From Nephrocerus scutellatus (lineage: Eukaryota > Arthropoda > Insecta > Diptera > Pipunculidae), in assembly GCA_947095585.1 (NCBI GenBank), contig OX352762.1:115102930-115166929 (forward strand): a stretch of 64,000 nucleotides of DNA, given 5' to 3'. The notes under the pieces are model-generated. The model made no database searches. It was not told the DNA's origin and saw nothing but the letters and a program-made list of their open reading frames with translations. This document shows, one piece after another, positions 10,016-19,785 of this stretch. Every line of letters starts with the position of its first letter. The stretch's first letter is position 1. The position numbers and the translations under genes are program-made.

Positions 10016-13000
10016 CTGTAATTGAAATAGATATTTTAACACAAACGTGTAAAATCTTCAGAAGATTTTGCTTACATATTGAAGCCAAATCATGGGTATA
10101 ACCATTCGGCTGAATCGATTCACATTCGCGTTGAATCCGTTTAGCCGCGGTAGCACAATATTACTTTGAGATCTAGCTATTTGGTCGATGGCAACTCCAT
10201 TGATTGGTTCAATAATGGCATATGAACCATGTTGCTCATATGACGGTGTGAACCCCTCCAGACGATCGTTCCATGGGCCATCGCGACCATAGAAATGGGG
10301 CGATGAAACAGCTAGAGGAAGTTCTATAGTACAGAAAGTTATGTATCGTTGAGAATTAAGAATTTATGCAAAAGATTACAAACTTACCACTGTAACACTT
10401 GGAAATATCAGACAAACCATCTGGCAAAATTTCATCGCCATATCCCTTGTAGCAATCTGTTGTCAGATTATCTAATCGATCGTACCAATCGGCTCTGGTC
10501 ACAAACTTATAAGCAAGCAAGTTTCCCATCTGTACTTCCTTGTCGAAATACAACGGAACTGGACGACAAATACTTTTTCGCCAATAGTACAAAATTTGGT
10601 CCTTTTGTAGGGAATTCGAATAAATTACTCCCTCTGTAGAATTCTGCACAGACGCAAAGCAGTCTCCACGTTCCGGCCGATAGCCCGGTGCAGTTGGACG
10701 ATAATTGAATGCATTGATTTTAAAAAAATCGGTTGCACTATATTTGGGACCAATATTTACGTTCACCAGATCGTCAAAGTCTTTATAAACCTGAAAATTT
10801 AAATATCAATTATATTGGTTAGATGGTTTGCGATGTAGACAATCTTGCCATATGCAGAGTTCCTCCATTGTCTGTTGGTATTAAAAATGGCAAATAATTA
10901 TCAATCGTATCGAGAGCTGGCGTCGTGAAATTCCACAGATAATTGTAAACGGTCGTATTAACGAACAAGTCATCATTACGGCTAATCATATTGAATGGCA
11001 TTTTTACAGTGAACATATAATTCGCTATTTTCGATGCCATTCCAAGGAGGACAATATTTGGCACAGTTATAGTCTCATTTAGTATTCCTGGTGGATTTAA
11101 TTCAGGTAAAAATTCCAAATGTCTTCTTATGCGATAGGTGAGTGTGGAGTTTTTATTGAATACTACATCACTATGCTCGATATGCTCCAGGTAGACAATC
11201 GGGCCGAATTCTTTTACTTTAATTTTGTGATCTTTCCCCAGTAAAAAGGCTTCAGCATTTGTCACTGTGAAAATATATGTGCTGCAATAAACTTTTGGTT
11301 TTGGCCGAATCCATTCTTGAAATGGGGGCAGTGCAGGTGACATTCTTAATTTAATTGACATTATAAGATCGCAAAGCGGAATCACATATAGAAGGACGGT
11401 GGAAGCAATAAAACATGTTCCAACTAAAAACAAAAGAAAATTATCTGCAAAGAAAAAAAAAAGCTGTTGGTTATTTAAAAAAATAATAATAATAATTAAT
11501 TGTGACGAATTCTTTAAAAATAAGTCTTACGAACACACTTCTATGAATCTTATTAGTTCGCAACATGGCTGGTCAGATTTTCTGATCGATTTTTAGCCCA
11601 CTTCCCATGGCCCGATTTTATTGAAATTTTGCACACATGTATATTTCCGGTTACAATACTTTCTATTAATTTTATTAATTTGAGGCCCCTCGGGCCGCGG
11701 GGTCGGGGGGCTCTCATACAAATATTTTACAAAATTTACCCGATTTTCTTTAAATTTTGTACACATGTGTGTCTTCGATGGAAAACACTTTTTGTAAAAA
11801 TTTGGAGCGATCGGCCCCTTGGGGACCCCAATATACAATTTTTAAATATCGCTATATCGCATCAGATCACGGCAAAGTCTGAGCTCTGTGCTTTGTGAGC
11901 AGCGCTGTTCGCTGCCGCTGCGTCATTTGGTGAATGATTTTGCCACAAAACGAGCACGCACTGTGTGTGTGTGTGTATCCCCGATTAGAGAATTAACAAG
12001 AAAAATTTTAATTTTTATGGGTTGTTTTTTTAACTAAGTAAGGTTAGGTTAGGTTAAGGTGGCTGTCAGTGAAACCGACCCTCTTAGACCAGTAATGGTA
12101 CATTGTGATACCACACGGATCCGGAAAATTGCCTTCCACCTACTCGATAAACCAATTAGATCTTCGTATGAAGAGTAGGAGACTACCAAGGTCAATGTTG
12201 ATGTGATCATTAGTTTCGTTGTAGAAGAACGCTCCCATATGGAGTTTAATCTTTTGGCAGAGGGCTGGTCAAGTACAGAGAAGATGGAAGATGGCCTCCT
12301 CCTTCTCATCCATGCAGCTTCTGCAGAAGTCATTCGAGAAGACTCCAAGTATTGTTGCATGCCTGCCAGTGATGACACCTACAATAGCACCGATGTGCGA
12401 TCTTTTTTGAGAGATCAAACACTTGGAGGGTTTCAGATCCAGGTTGGGCCAGATCTGCTTTTGTCGCTATGCAAGTTGTATCGTTTGACCACCTATGGTA
12501 AGTTTTTACATTAGCATCCCGCTTTAACAAGAAATTGCATGTGACGATTAGTATGCCTATGGAGCCATATTCAGCTAAGAAGGGTAGTGTAGTTTATTAC
12601 TTGGCGAGTTTGTCAGTCATACATTTACCCGGAATGTGTCTGTGGATATTGAACTGCTCCGCCATCTCCACGAGAAACGATCGGCATTTGTGGACTGATT
12701 CCAGGGAGTTCAGTGCAGCTTGAATACACGGATATCCTTAGCGAATATTATGTTTCCCTATAGCCAAGACAAGGGTTCACTAGTCGCCATAATTTCAGCC
12801 TCCAAAACACTATCTTGATTTGGAAGACTTTCTGTCTTTAAAGATTAAGCTTTTTTGAGAAAACACCTCCGCCGACTCCGTCATCAGTTTTTGACCCGTC
12901 TGCGTAAAAATGAATCTGTTCATCTTCCTGGTAAGCGTCTTCGTCCCAGAATAATCTGGAGGGGAAGGTGACCTGGAAGTTTTTGTTGAAATGGAGTTGC

Positions 13001-15659
13001 AAAATGGTGTAGTCTATGTTGTCGGGGATACTGACTTAATTCAGGATAGAGGAGTGACCGATTTCATTTCTAGTCCACTAGGAGATAGCATTAAGGCGAA
13101 TAGCCGAAATAGCAGCTACTTGCCTGCTGTAAATGTCGAGTGGTGTAAAGTCGAACAGAATGTACAATGCATCGGAGGGGTTGTACAAAGTGTAGCGCTC
13201 ATACATAGACTAGCTGATCTTTGGACTTTACTTTGAACGCTGTGGCTCAGTGGAAAAGTGCATGGCTACTGAGCAGGGGTTCGTGGTTGGAATCCCAGTA
13301 ACACCAAAAGTATTTTTCATGGTGTCCCACCTCTCGCGAATGGGTGACAAATATTTCGAGATTAATAACTTGTCACGGAAAGCTTCTCAATTCGCCGTTC
13401 GGATCCGGCCTTAAATTGTAGGGCCCTTCCATTTGTGTCAAAAAAAATACATGCACAACACAAATGATCGCGAGAAACTAGGCCTTTGACTGCAACGGTC
13501 TGTCGCGCCGAATATTATTAATTTGTCAATGTTTACTTTCTTATTCAAGGCAGTCCACCATACAGTCACACCGTATAGACGAGTAGGTCTTACTACCGCA
13601 GTATATAGTATATAATGGGTGATATGAGGTTGAAGACCCCATCTGCTAACAATGGCTTTTTTGCATGAGAGGACCGCCACTGTGGCTTAACGAACTGTTT
13701 CTTGTATGTTAGGTTTCCAGCTAAGCTTTCTGTCCAAAATGAGACCCAAATACTTGGCTCTATCAGAGAATTATAAGCTTATACTTTTTGCAGAAGGAGT
13801 GTTAATAAGGGGAACTTTATATTTCCTGGTGAATAGGACAAGCTCTGTTTTGCGAGTATTTACCCCTAAACCACAGCGATCTATCCAGGAAGTTAGCTTG
13901 TTGAGAGCATTTTTCTGGAGTTCCTTTAAGGTATTCGGGTATTTTCCTGAGAAAGCAATAGCAACGTCATCCGCATAAGCGATCACCTCTTAGGCACAAC
14001 AGCACTTCATTCACCGCTATGTTCCATAAAAGGGGGGACAGGGCTCCACCTTGTGTGGTTCCTCTGCAGACAGATCTTCTGGCAGACGACGCGCAGCTTT
14101 GAATTAATAATCCCTTGTGAGCAGAAGATTAATCAATTCGCCAAGTGAGTCGTATACCCTCAAAGTAGACAGCGCATCCGTAATCGCAGAAGTGTTGACG
14201 TTCAATGTCTAGGAATACCACCATTTTGTGTATTTCTTGTGGTGGAGGGAATGTTCAATAGAATCAAGAAGCTACCCAAGAGCTTTACCTTGACTAAATG
14301 CCACCGTTCTGGAGAGATAGTTCCATCAGTGTCGCTGTGATCTATCACTACGACTACGATTTTGTCCTTAAGGACATCACTGAAAGACCTCTGAGATGTA
14401 ACGATGCAGTGACTTAGTGTGCTGGTGCTGTGCACTCTGTTTTTTTTTTAATCGAATCGATTTCCTCCACTGATCTCAGTCTCTTAGACGTAGAGTTATC
14501 GCTGGTCCGTTGTTCGTACTTTTCAATAAGGTCTTGTGCCCATTTTAACCCTCTTCATATAAAGGTTGTGGTTAAAAATTTGTAAAAATACAAACGATAA
14601 ATAAAAAGGTACTTTTAGTTAATTTTCTGTGTCATGTAGGTAGGTATAGGTTGGTGAAGTGGTAAAATAACCGACACAGGCGCTATTTTGATTCAACTTA
14701 TAAATCTGCAGACATGCTAGTACAAAAATTGATTTTACGCATCTACCAAAGTACACTCCCGTTTCACTTTTGTTAAGTACTAGCGGAAGTATCCGGCGTT
14801 TCCCGATTTTAATGAAAATTTCGTTAAAATCTTTTTATAGATGTGGCTTATATTAAACACTAGCTGAAATATCCAGTGTTGCCTGGCTGCCCCTACCACA
14901 ATACCCGCTCCATCCAAGACACTTCAAGACCCACCGTGAGATTCCCCCACCCTCGACACATATAACAGCACTATTATTATTATTATGTTTATTTTTATGT
15001 TAATTATAATAAAGGGTATAGCCCTTTGCCGTGGCGTAAGTTATTCAGTGAGTTCTCTTTTCGTAATAAATTTATGTATAAAAAAATAAAATCGCGGTCT
15101 TCGAGTCGAGCCACCCACCACGTCAAACCCTCAACACCATTAACACACTATCTCTCTACAAACATCCAACCTAAGCGTCCCCACCAAATCACAAAGTTGC
15201 AACTATATCGGATGAATGGTTTTCGAGTTATGCGAGAACAGACATACTCCATAGAAAGTTTCATTTTTATATATTTAGATTTTTCATTTCAACCCCGAGT
15301 GAGGGGGAAGGGGTGTGTACTATAGCCTTTAACTTCGTGCTCTTTTTCTATGATCTAGATTTAGACGATTGATAGCAACATGAAAAAAGTGGGCCCTGTG
15401 CCCATTGACCCTGAGGTCCTGTGTATTTAAGAAATTTAATCTGCAATTATATTTCATACTTACTTATTTTAAAGCATAAAGAGGAAGTTGATCCTGAAAC
15501 CTTTGGTTTGACTTTTGCTGGAGGTATTGACTTTGATGAATCATTTTTCGATAGATGGTTTCCCTCGTTATCGCTGGATTGAATTAATGAAGAGAGAAGA
15601 TTTTGAGGTTTTGTCCCGTCGCCATTAAGGCTATCTTGCGGAAATTTTATTTTCAACAT
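9806..15659 (-). CDS. CD36/scavenger receptor class B family protein, divergent paralog (five exons)
   Basis: I joined five exons (15659-15464, 11423-10849, 10790-10388, 10323-10076, 10015-9806); they total 1632 nt, an uninterrupted frame of 543 aa plus stop. The product has a hydrophilic cytosolic N-terminus (residues 1-65), a membrane segment at about 66-86, a large ectodomain with several N-glycosylation sequons, the family signature SSPHFYGRD near residue 398, a second membrane segment at about 499-518, and a short basic tail. Family members are two-pass membrane receptors or lipid transfer proteins for lipids, carotenoids, pheromones or apoptotic cells. Introns 1, 3 and 4 are GT-AG; intron 2 appears to be GC-AG. 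Compared with the paralog at 50850-52358 it lacks two of the six ectodomain cysteines, so one disulfide is probably missing. The ligand cannot be inferred. The N-terminal exon is the least certain part, supported by phase and a strong donor. Confidence 0.85.
10076..10323 (-). CDS. Gene A exon 4: SPHFY motif exon
   Basis: This exon has no internal start codon upstream of its core motif, so a Met-initiated ORF scan misses it. It is bounded by a TATAG acceptor and a GTAAGC donor and reads ELPLAVSSPHFYGRDGPWND at its start, followed by EGFTPSYEQHGSYAIIEPIN. This matches the strongly conserved S.PHFY..D.....EG..P....H..Y..IEP..G block of CD36 proteins, and the phase agrees with both neighbours. 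Confidence 0.85.
10388..10790 (-). CDS. Gene A exon 3: central ectodomain
   Basis: The exon begins after a TTTTCAG acceptor (10791-10792) with VYKDFDDLV and ends at a GTAAGT donor (10387-10386). It encodes the equivalent of the DDCNRxNGTDG...[13 protein letters not shown] block of CD36 proteins: GDCFASVQNSTEGV, then ICRPVPLYFDKEV, then a cysteine-poor stretch ending SKCY. The CFC cluster seen in the paralog is absent. Confidence 0.85.
10849..11423 (-). CDS. Gene A exon 2: first membrane segment and proximal ectodomain
   Basis: The exon follows a TTTTTAG acceptor at 11424-11425. It encodes the first membrane helix and the typical family opening: WIRPKPKVYCSTYIFTVTNA, then a KVKEFGPIVYL stretch equivalent to the EVGPYVY motif, then sequon NST and a NET sequon. 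It ends after TLHM at 10849; the next two bases in sense are GC, not GT. Confidence 0.85.
11469..11567 (+). repeat. About 100-bp repeat shared with 16275-16385
   Basis: GGTTATTTAAAAAAATAATA through AAATAAGTCTTACGAACACA to TTAGTTCGCAACATG recurs at 16275-16385 in the same orientation. It abuts the truncated end of a tandem-subunit repeat copy. Confidence 0.7.
11568..12030 (-). mobile_element. Tandem-subunit repeat family, copy 2 (intron 1 of gene A)
   Basis: Reverse-oriented copy ending at AGAGAATTAACAAGAAAAAT plus the AACCCATAAAAATT left-end sequence; truncated at its right end at the AATCTGACCAGC motif, where it joins a segment of about 100 bp also found at 16275-16385. Confidence 0.65.
12033..14560 (-). 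pseudogene. LOA/I-type LINE relic with RNase H, inverted, in intron 1 of gene A
   Basis: The reverse strand encodes RT (YADDVAIAFSGKYPNTLKEL, CGLGVNTRKTELVLFTRKY, KYLGLILDRKLSWKPNI), then an RNase H domain (FYADGSKTDDGVGGGVFSKK with the catalytic Asp; a SLQAAL-like stretch and HIPGKCMTDKLA follow), all with stops. The 3' end has TTAGG-type pentamers at about 12037-12055 (plus-strand reading). A full-length SINE (13236-13520) interrupts it. The copy at 48235-49490 is the same family in the opposite orientation. Confidence 0.75.
13236..13520 (+). mobile_element. tRNA-derived SINE, copy 3 (reference full-length copy)
   Basis: The head is tRNA-like: box A TGGCTCAGTGG at 13243-13253, then CATGGCTACTGAGCAGGGGT, then box B GGTTGGAATCC at 13285-13295 (one change from GGTTCGAATCC) and a CAGTAACACC 3' acceptor-like end. 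A tRNA-unrelated body of about 210 bp follows, then an AATATTATTA tail. This is the layout of a pol III tRNA-derived SINE with internal promoter. It is inserted in the LOA/I-type LINE. Confidence 0.85.
14848..15290 (+). repeat. CTAG-start dispersed repeat (family F), copy 1
   Basis: Begins CACTAGCTGAAATATCCAGT then GTTGCCTGGCTGCCCCTACC and ends ATCGGATGAATGGTTTTCGA then TTTTTATATATTTAGAT. The same head and tail recur at 35716-36134, 29352-29765 (inverted) and, head only, 45524-45735. Superfamily not determined. A TTA-rich tract and unrelated sequence lie between. Confidence 0.5.
15464..15659 (-). CDS. Gene A exon 1: cytosolic N-terminus
   Basis: This exon encodes 65 residues rich in Ser, Lys and Pro, starting at ATG 15659. 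It ends in a strong donor (GTAAGTATG) with one base left over, which fits exactly with the TT GGA start of the next exon to give Ile-Gly-Thr and open the first membrane segment. The frame stays open for some codons upstream, and a CAG acceptor after a pyrimidine tract sits near 15707, so a 5' untranslated or further coding exon is possible. A cytosolic tail this long before the first membrane segment is unusual for the family. Confidence 0.6.
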
Positions 15660-15886
15660 AATTTCAATTTTTTTTTTATATATCGACAGTGAATACTCAA
15701 AGATATCTGTGGAAAATATAAAAAGATAACATTTTTAGTTGCATATTCTAGTTTCATGAAGAATCAAAATTAAAAGCAGGAATTCGAGAAGAAATCGGTT
15801 TAAACAAACTCAGTCTCTTTTATGTCGTTTACTGGGTACAAATGGGTACAAACAGTACATCCAGTTCACCCAGTACACCAACTACC

Positions 15887-16035
15887 TCTTATACACAGTT
15901 AACTCAGTATACTCACTGGGTGTATTTGGTGTACTAGGTGAACTGGGTGAACTGGGTGTACTGAGTGTACCGGGTGTACTGGGTGAACTGGGTGAACTGG
16001 GTGTACTGGATGTAAGGGGTGTACTCAGTACACTC
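15887..16035 (+). repeat. CTGGGTGAA/CTGGGTGTA minisatellite
   Basis: Tandem 9-bp units (CTGGGTGAA, CTGGGTGTA) about 230 bp upstream of the gene A start codon. The open frame across it is only a repeat artefact. Confidence 0.85.
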
Positions 16036-16230
16036 AGCTTCTGTGTTGCATAGATGGGACGTATAGTGCTCATATTGTATATGGAATTTATGATTTCAAA
16101 GGAAACTTTATAGAATACCGTGCGTGCTTTGAGGAAGCATTTACCTAATTTTGTGAAACAGCCCCTTGCGTCACACCTAATCGAAGGCTTGGGTAATATC
16201 TGTAAACAAAGCTGAACAATATTGTTTATC

Positions 16231-16430
16231 TTCGAAGGCTCGTCTAGTTTTTGTATGTATGCGTTATCATATATATGGTTATTTAAAATAGTAATATTAA
16301 TAATAATTAATTGTGACCAATTCTTTAAAAATAAGTCTTACGAACACACTTCTATGATCCTTAAAAAAATTAGTTCGCAACATGTGTTCGAAGGCTCGTC
16401 TAGTTTTTGTATGTATGCGTTATCATATAA
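16231..16430 (+). repeat. 43-bp direct repeat flanking the shared segment of about 100 bp
   Basis: TTCGAAGGCTCGTCTAGTTT then TTGTATGTATGCGTTATCAT occurs at 16231-16273 and again at 16387-16430, bracketing the segment that is also at 11469-11567. Confidence 0.75.
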
Positions 16431-16435
16431 AAAAA

Positions 16436-16829
16436 ACTTATTCAACAGTATTGTGTCTTCACCTGAAGCCAAATTGGTGAAGAGGAATTGTATTTGAATC
16501 ATCAATGTATAACATAAGAATAAGCTTCTCGAATATCTGCGATGCAATGGGTATAAGTATGATTGGTCTTTATGAGATCACTTTTGTAAGATCTTATCCC
16601 TGCTTAGCGATTACGATGATATCGGATTGCTTCCAGAAGTTCGGGAAATATTTTAGGCGGAGCGTTGCATTTAATATGTGTAGTCAATAAGTTACGGCTA
16701 GTTTTGGTAGTTCCTTCATCATTTTCGGTGTAATACCATACCATCAAGGAACTAAAAGAAATATTTTTTAACTTCAAGTTTTTAATTACTCCTGTCAAGT
16801 TTTGAATCTTCAGGATTTGAGTACTAATT
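16436..16829. other. Non-coding sequence, nothing recognised
   Basis: Lies between the 43-bp direct repeat and the jockey-type relic; the ORFs across it show no family motif. Confidence 0.45.
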
Positions 16830-17705
16830 TGGAGTAAAACATTACTGAAGTGGTCGACGAACGCTTTTCCTTTCGTTTAGATTTCCTTGCCCAGCTGCCA
16901 TCAGGTAAACGAATTGGAGATTCTACTTGAACGGGTTGTTTAAGCTGTTTTTTTTAGCTTTAAAGCGTTATGGAAAGAGTACGTATATAATGTTAGTTCA
17001 TATTTTAGGACTGGAGACCTAAATTGTTGTTATTTTCTTTTTAGAAGTCTTATTTTTTCCTTAGTAGCTCTTCAGTGTTGGAAGACTTCTAATCATGCTC
17101 AAAGTTTCTTTTGCTAGGAGCTATTGCGTTAAGTGCGGCTTGGGTTAAGTTTTCGACTTTTGACACAATTTCGGTGGTGGATGTTAGAGAAATTTTTGGA
17201 TGAATATGTGCGCTTATATATTTTCTGTATTTAAGCCAGTTTGTATATTTGTTTGCTAAATTTGCTGAGAAATCTAGTGGTGAGTGAGTGATGAGAGCTC
17301 TAGACTTGATTCAACAATGAAGTTGTTTCTATTTAGGTTTCTTCTAATCAGGTGTGGAATCTTTTGTCGATCTGCAAACCAGTAAGATGTATTTTTAGAA
17401 GAGATGTCATCGAATCCTAAGTTAGGTACAAGGTTCCAAACCCTATTACCCTTTGGGCTGATTAGCCTTGATCCCCAGTAATTATGTTTTACATTGTAGT
17501 CGCCTGCTACCAGAAATTTATTTGCAAGTGTTTTGAAGCTGAGTTCAATGTACTGCTCTTCTGTTATATTGTATCGAAAAGGTGAATGAATTCTCATAAA
17601 TAAGAATAAATGCAAAAATGTTTGCCAGCCATCTGTGTCAAACAATCCGCCATTCACACTCCCAGCTTTGATCGATTTCGAACAAAAACTGAGAGTCATA
17701 TTCTA
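16830..17705 (-). pseudogene. Jockey-type LINE endonuclease relic
   Basis: The reverse strand carries an apurinic-like endonuclease stretch: LANKFLVAGDYNVKHNYWGS, RLISPKGNRVWNLV, TSYWFADRQKIPHLI, then a linker WLKYRKYISAHIHPKISL. This is the GDYNAKH..WGSR..NPKGR motif block of jockey-clade elements. The catalytic GD.N.KH is present; the region lacks the RT and is 5'- and 3'-truncated. Confidence 0.7.
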
Positions 17706-18514
17706 AAGTCTGTACTTCACTTTATATACAGTAATCCATTACTTTTTCGAGACATGCATGGAACGAATTATTACTCTTTCAGTGAAAAGGTGAATGAATT
17801 CTCTTAGATAAGCATAGATGAGCTCTATATGCTATCAGTTTTAAGATAAGCTATCAGTCTACATTATTTGATTTCACCTTTTTGTTTGTTTGTTTGTTTA
17901 ATGTCAGTGGAGAATTTTAACTTGCGACATAAAAAAGGTACGTCTGTTTACATAAGAATATATAGAATTTGGTTGATATATTGCGCTGATGTGTAATGTA
18001 TATTCTCAATGCAATGATCGCTATTTTTGGGTAATGTGGAAATAGTTACATGCATTGGGATTCGCAAGAGCTGTGATAACAATCATTCCAGATGAAATCA
18101 GATAGAACATAAAAAATTTACGATGGTAGTAGTAAATACAAATGCTGTCGTATTGTACACTTACTGTAATTTTCTTATCCTCTTAAGTTAAACTTTGCTA
18201 CTGTTGTTATTTTCGATTCTGTTTTTGCCAAATTATTAAGAACTGTTTTAAATTTGAATTGCGATTTAAAATAAATTTAAAGAACAACACAATAAAATTA
18301 ATGTAATGAAAAAAATGTTCAATAAATAACGGGTACAAAAAAACAATTTTTCTGAAGATAGAAACAAATTATTCTATCTAAGGTCACAAGTAATAAATGC
18401 GCATTAAGTAAAAAAAAATTCAGATAAATGATGAAATGGCTCCATTAATTCAAAAAAATTGCGTGTGTACAGAGTACACGTGTCAGAAGTAAAACTTCTT
18501 TGCCAATGTAAACT
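17706..18514. other. AT-rich intergenic, nothing recognised
   Basis: Low-complexity TTTG tract at about 17881 and poly-A runs; no gene or RNA signal seen. Confidence 0.5.
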
Positions 18515-18590
18515 AGGATACCACCCATAGTATCCTAGGCCGCCTGGGATAGAAACAATTCCAGGCACATCACACAGCCCTGTAGTGTAC
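18515..18590 (-). repeat. Palindrome-bearing repeat, also at 6062-6130
   Basis: Reverse complement of this stretch (GTGATGTGCCTGGAATTGTT, TCTATCCCAGGCGGCCTAGG) aligns with 6062-6130 (GTGATGTTGCCTGGGATAGT, TTCTATCCTAGATGGCATAG), where an 18-bp perfect palindrome AGGATAGCATGCTATCCT is found. Confidence 0.55.
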
Positions 18591-18833
18591 GAAATGAACT
18601 ACTAGTTGCCCATAAGTTTATTCTAAGCACCAGTAGCCCACTTCGGCTCGCAAAGTACGAATACATTGCCCATTGCATTTAGTACACGGTGAAACTGATA
18701 CGTTACGAAAGTGAAAGCGTTAGGAACGTGCGACATGATGATTTAATTTTTCCACTGTCTGCATCGCAGTGCTTATCAAGCAAATATCCAGTACACAAGT
18801 CACTAAACGCTTTACAACATCTTGGTTGTACTT

Positions 18834-19431
18834 TTGGGGTCTTTTGAGAGTCTTTTAGTGGTCTTTTTGGGGGTCTTTTTTAAGTGTTTTGGGAGTCTTT
18901 TGGTGATCTTTTGGAAGATTTTTTTTTAAGGTGTTTAGGGGGATCTATTTAGGGTATTTTTGTGGAACTGTGAGGGTCTTTAGAGGGTATTTTAGGGATC
19001 TTTTGGAAGATTTTTTTGGGTCCTTATTGGGTGTTTTGAGAGTTTTTTAGTAGTAGTAGCCCAAATACCCAAAAAATTTGGGGGTCTTTTGGTAATATTT
19101 CTGGGGTTTTTTGGGGTCTTTTTGGAGTGTTTTTGGAGGTATTTTAGGAGTGTATTAGTGCTCTTTTAGAGTTATTTGGTGGTTCTTTTGGGAGTGCTTT
19201 TGGGGTCTTTTTGTAATCTTTTAATGTTTTTGGTGGTTTTTGAAGTATTTTGGGGGTCTTTAGAGGATCTTTTGGGGGACTACTTCGGGGGATTTTAGGA
19301 GGTTTTTTAAGGGTATTTGACAGGTCTTTTGGTAGGTGTTTTGGGATTCTTTCTTCTTGCCCTTTCTTTTGGGGGTATTTGGGTTTATTTTGGTTTTTTT
19401 TTGATAGTTTTTTGTTCGGTCTTTTGAGATA
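18834..19431 (+). repeat. GGGTCTTTTG minisatellite, array 2
   Basis: About 600 bp of the same degenerate unit as 4117-4937 in the same orientation, 14 kb away. No Helitron helicase was recognised next to this copy, but the flank (TTTCACAT then AACGCGCG) faintly resembles the flank of array 1. Confidence 0.8.
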
Positions 19432-19559
19432 GCATAGTTTTCTCTTTTTCTCTCTCTGGACAAGTACCTTTTTGCGTTCTTCATGCTCAAAATCGTTTCA
19501 CATTATGAAGCCATAAAACGCTGGAACCTTGAAATTTTGCTCCCAACGCGCGCAAAGAA

Positions 19560-19785
19560 CTTACACGGGTAAATTTTGTAAACTATTTGTATGGAAGCCC
19601 CCCAACCCTAAGCCCGAGGGGCCACAATTTAAACAGAAAGTGTTGTCATCGGATATACATATGTGTGCGAAGTTTGAATAAGAACAGGATCTAGGAAGTG
19701 GGTTAACAATTGATCACAAGATTTGGTCTTCTAGCCAGCCAGCTACAAACACACGGGCTACGCGAACTTAATATACAGAATTTAA
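19560..19785 (+). mobile_element. Tandem-subunit repeat family, truncated copy 3
   Basis: Contains one subunit (GGAAGCCCCCCAACCC, AGAAAGTGTTGTCATCGG, CATATGTGTG) and a right end AATATACAGAATTTA. Confidence 0.6.

Noticed and set aside
10349..10639. Plus-strand ORF of 96 codons
   Set aside because: Shadow of exon 3 of the CD36-family gene on the other strand; similar shadows occur at 50807-51186, 51340-52102 and 42092-42310.
15882..16073. Ser/Thr/Pro repeat ORF on the minus strand
   Set aside because: Translation of the 9-bp CTGGGTGAA minisatellite; no sign of selection or a start context.
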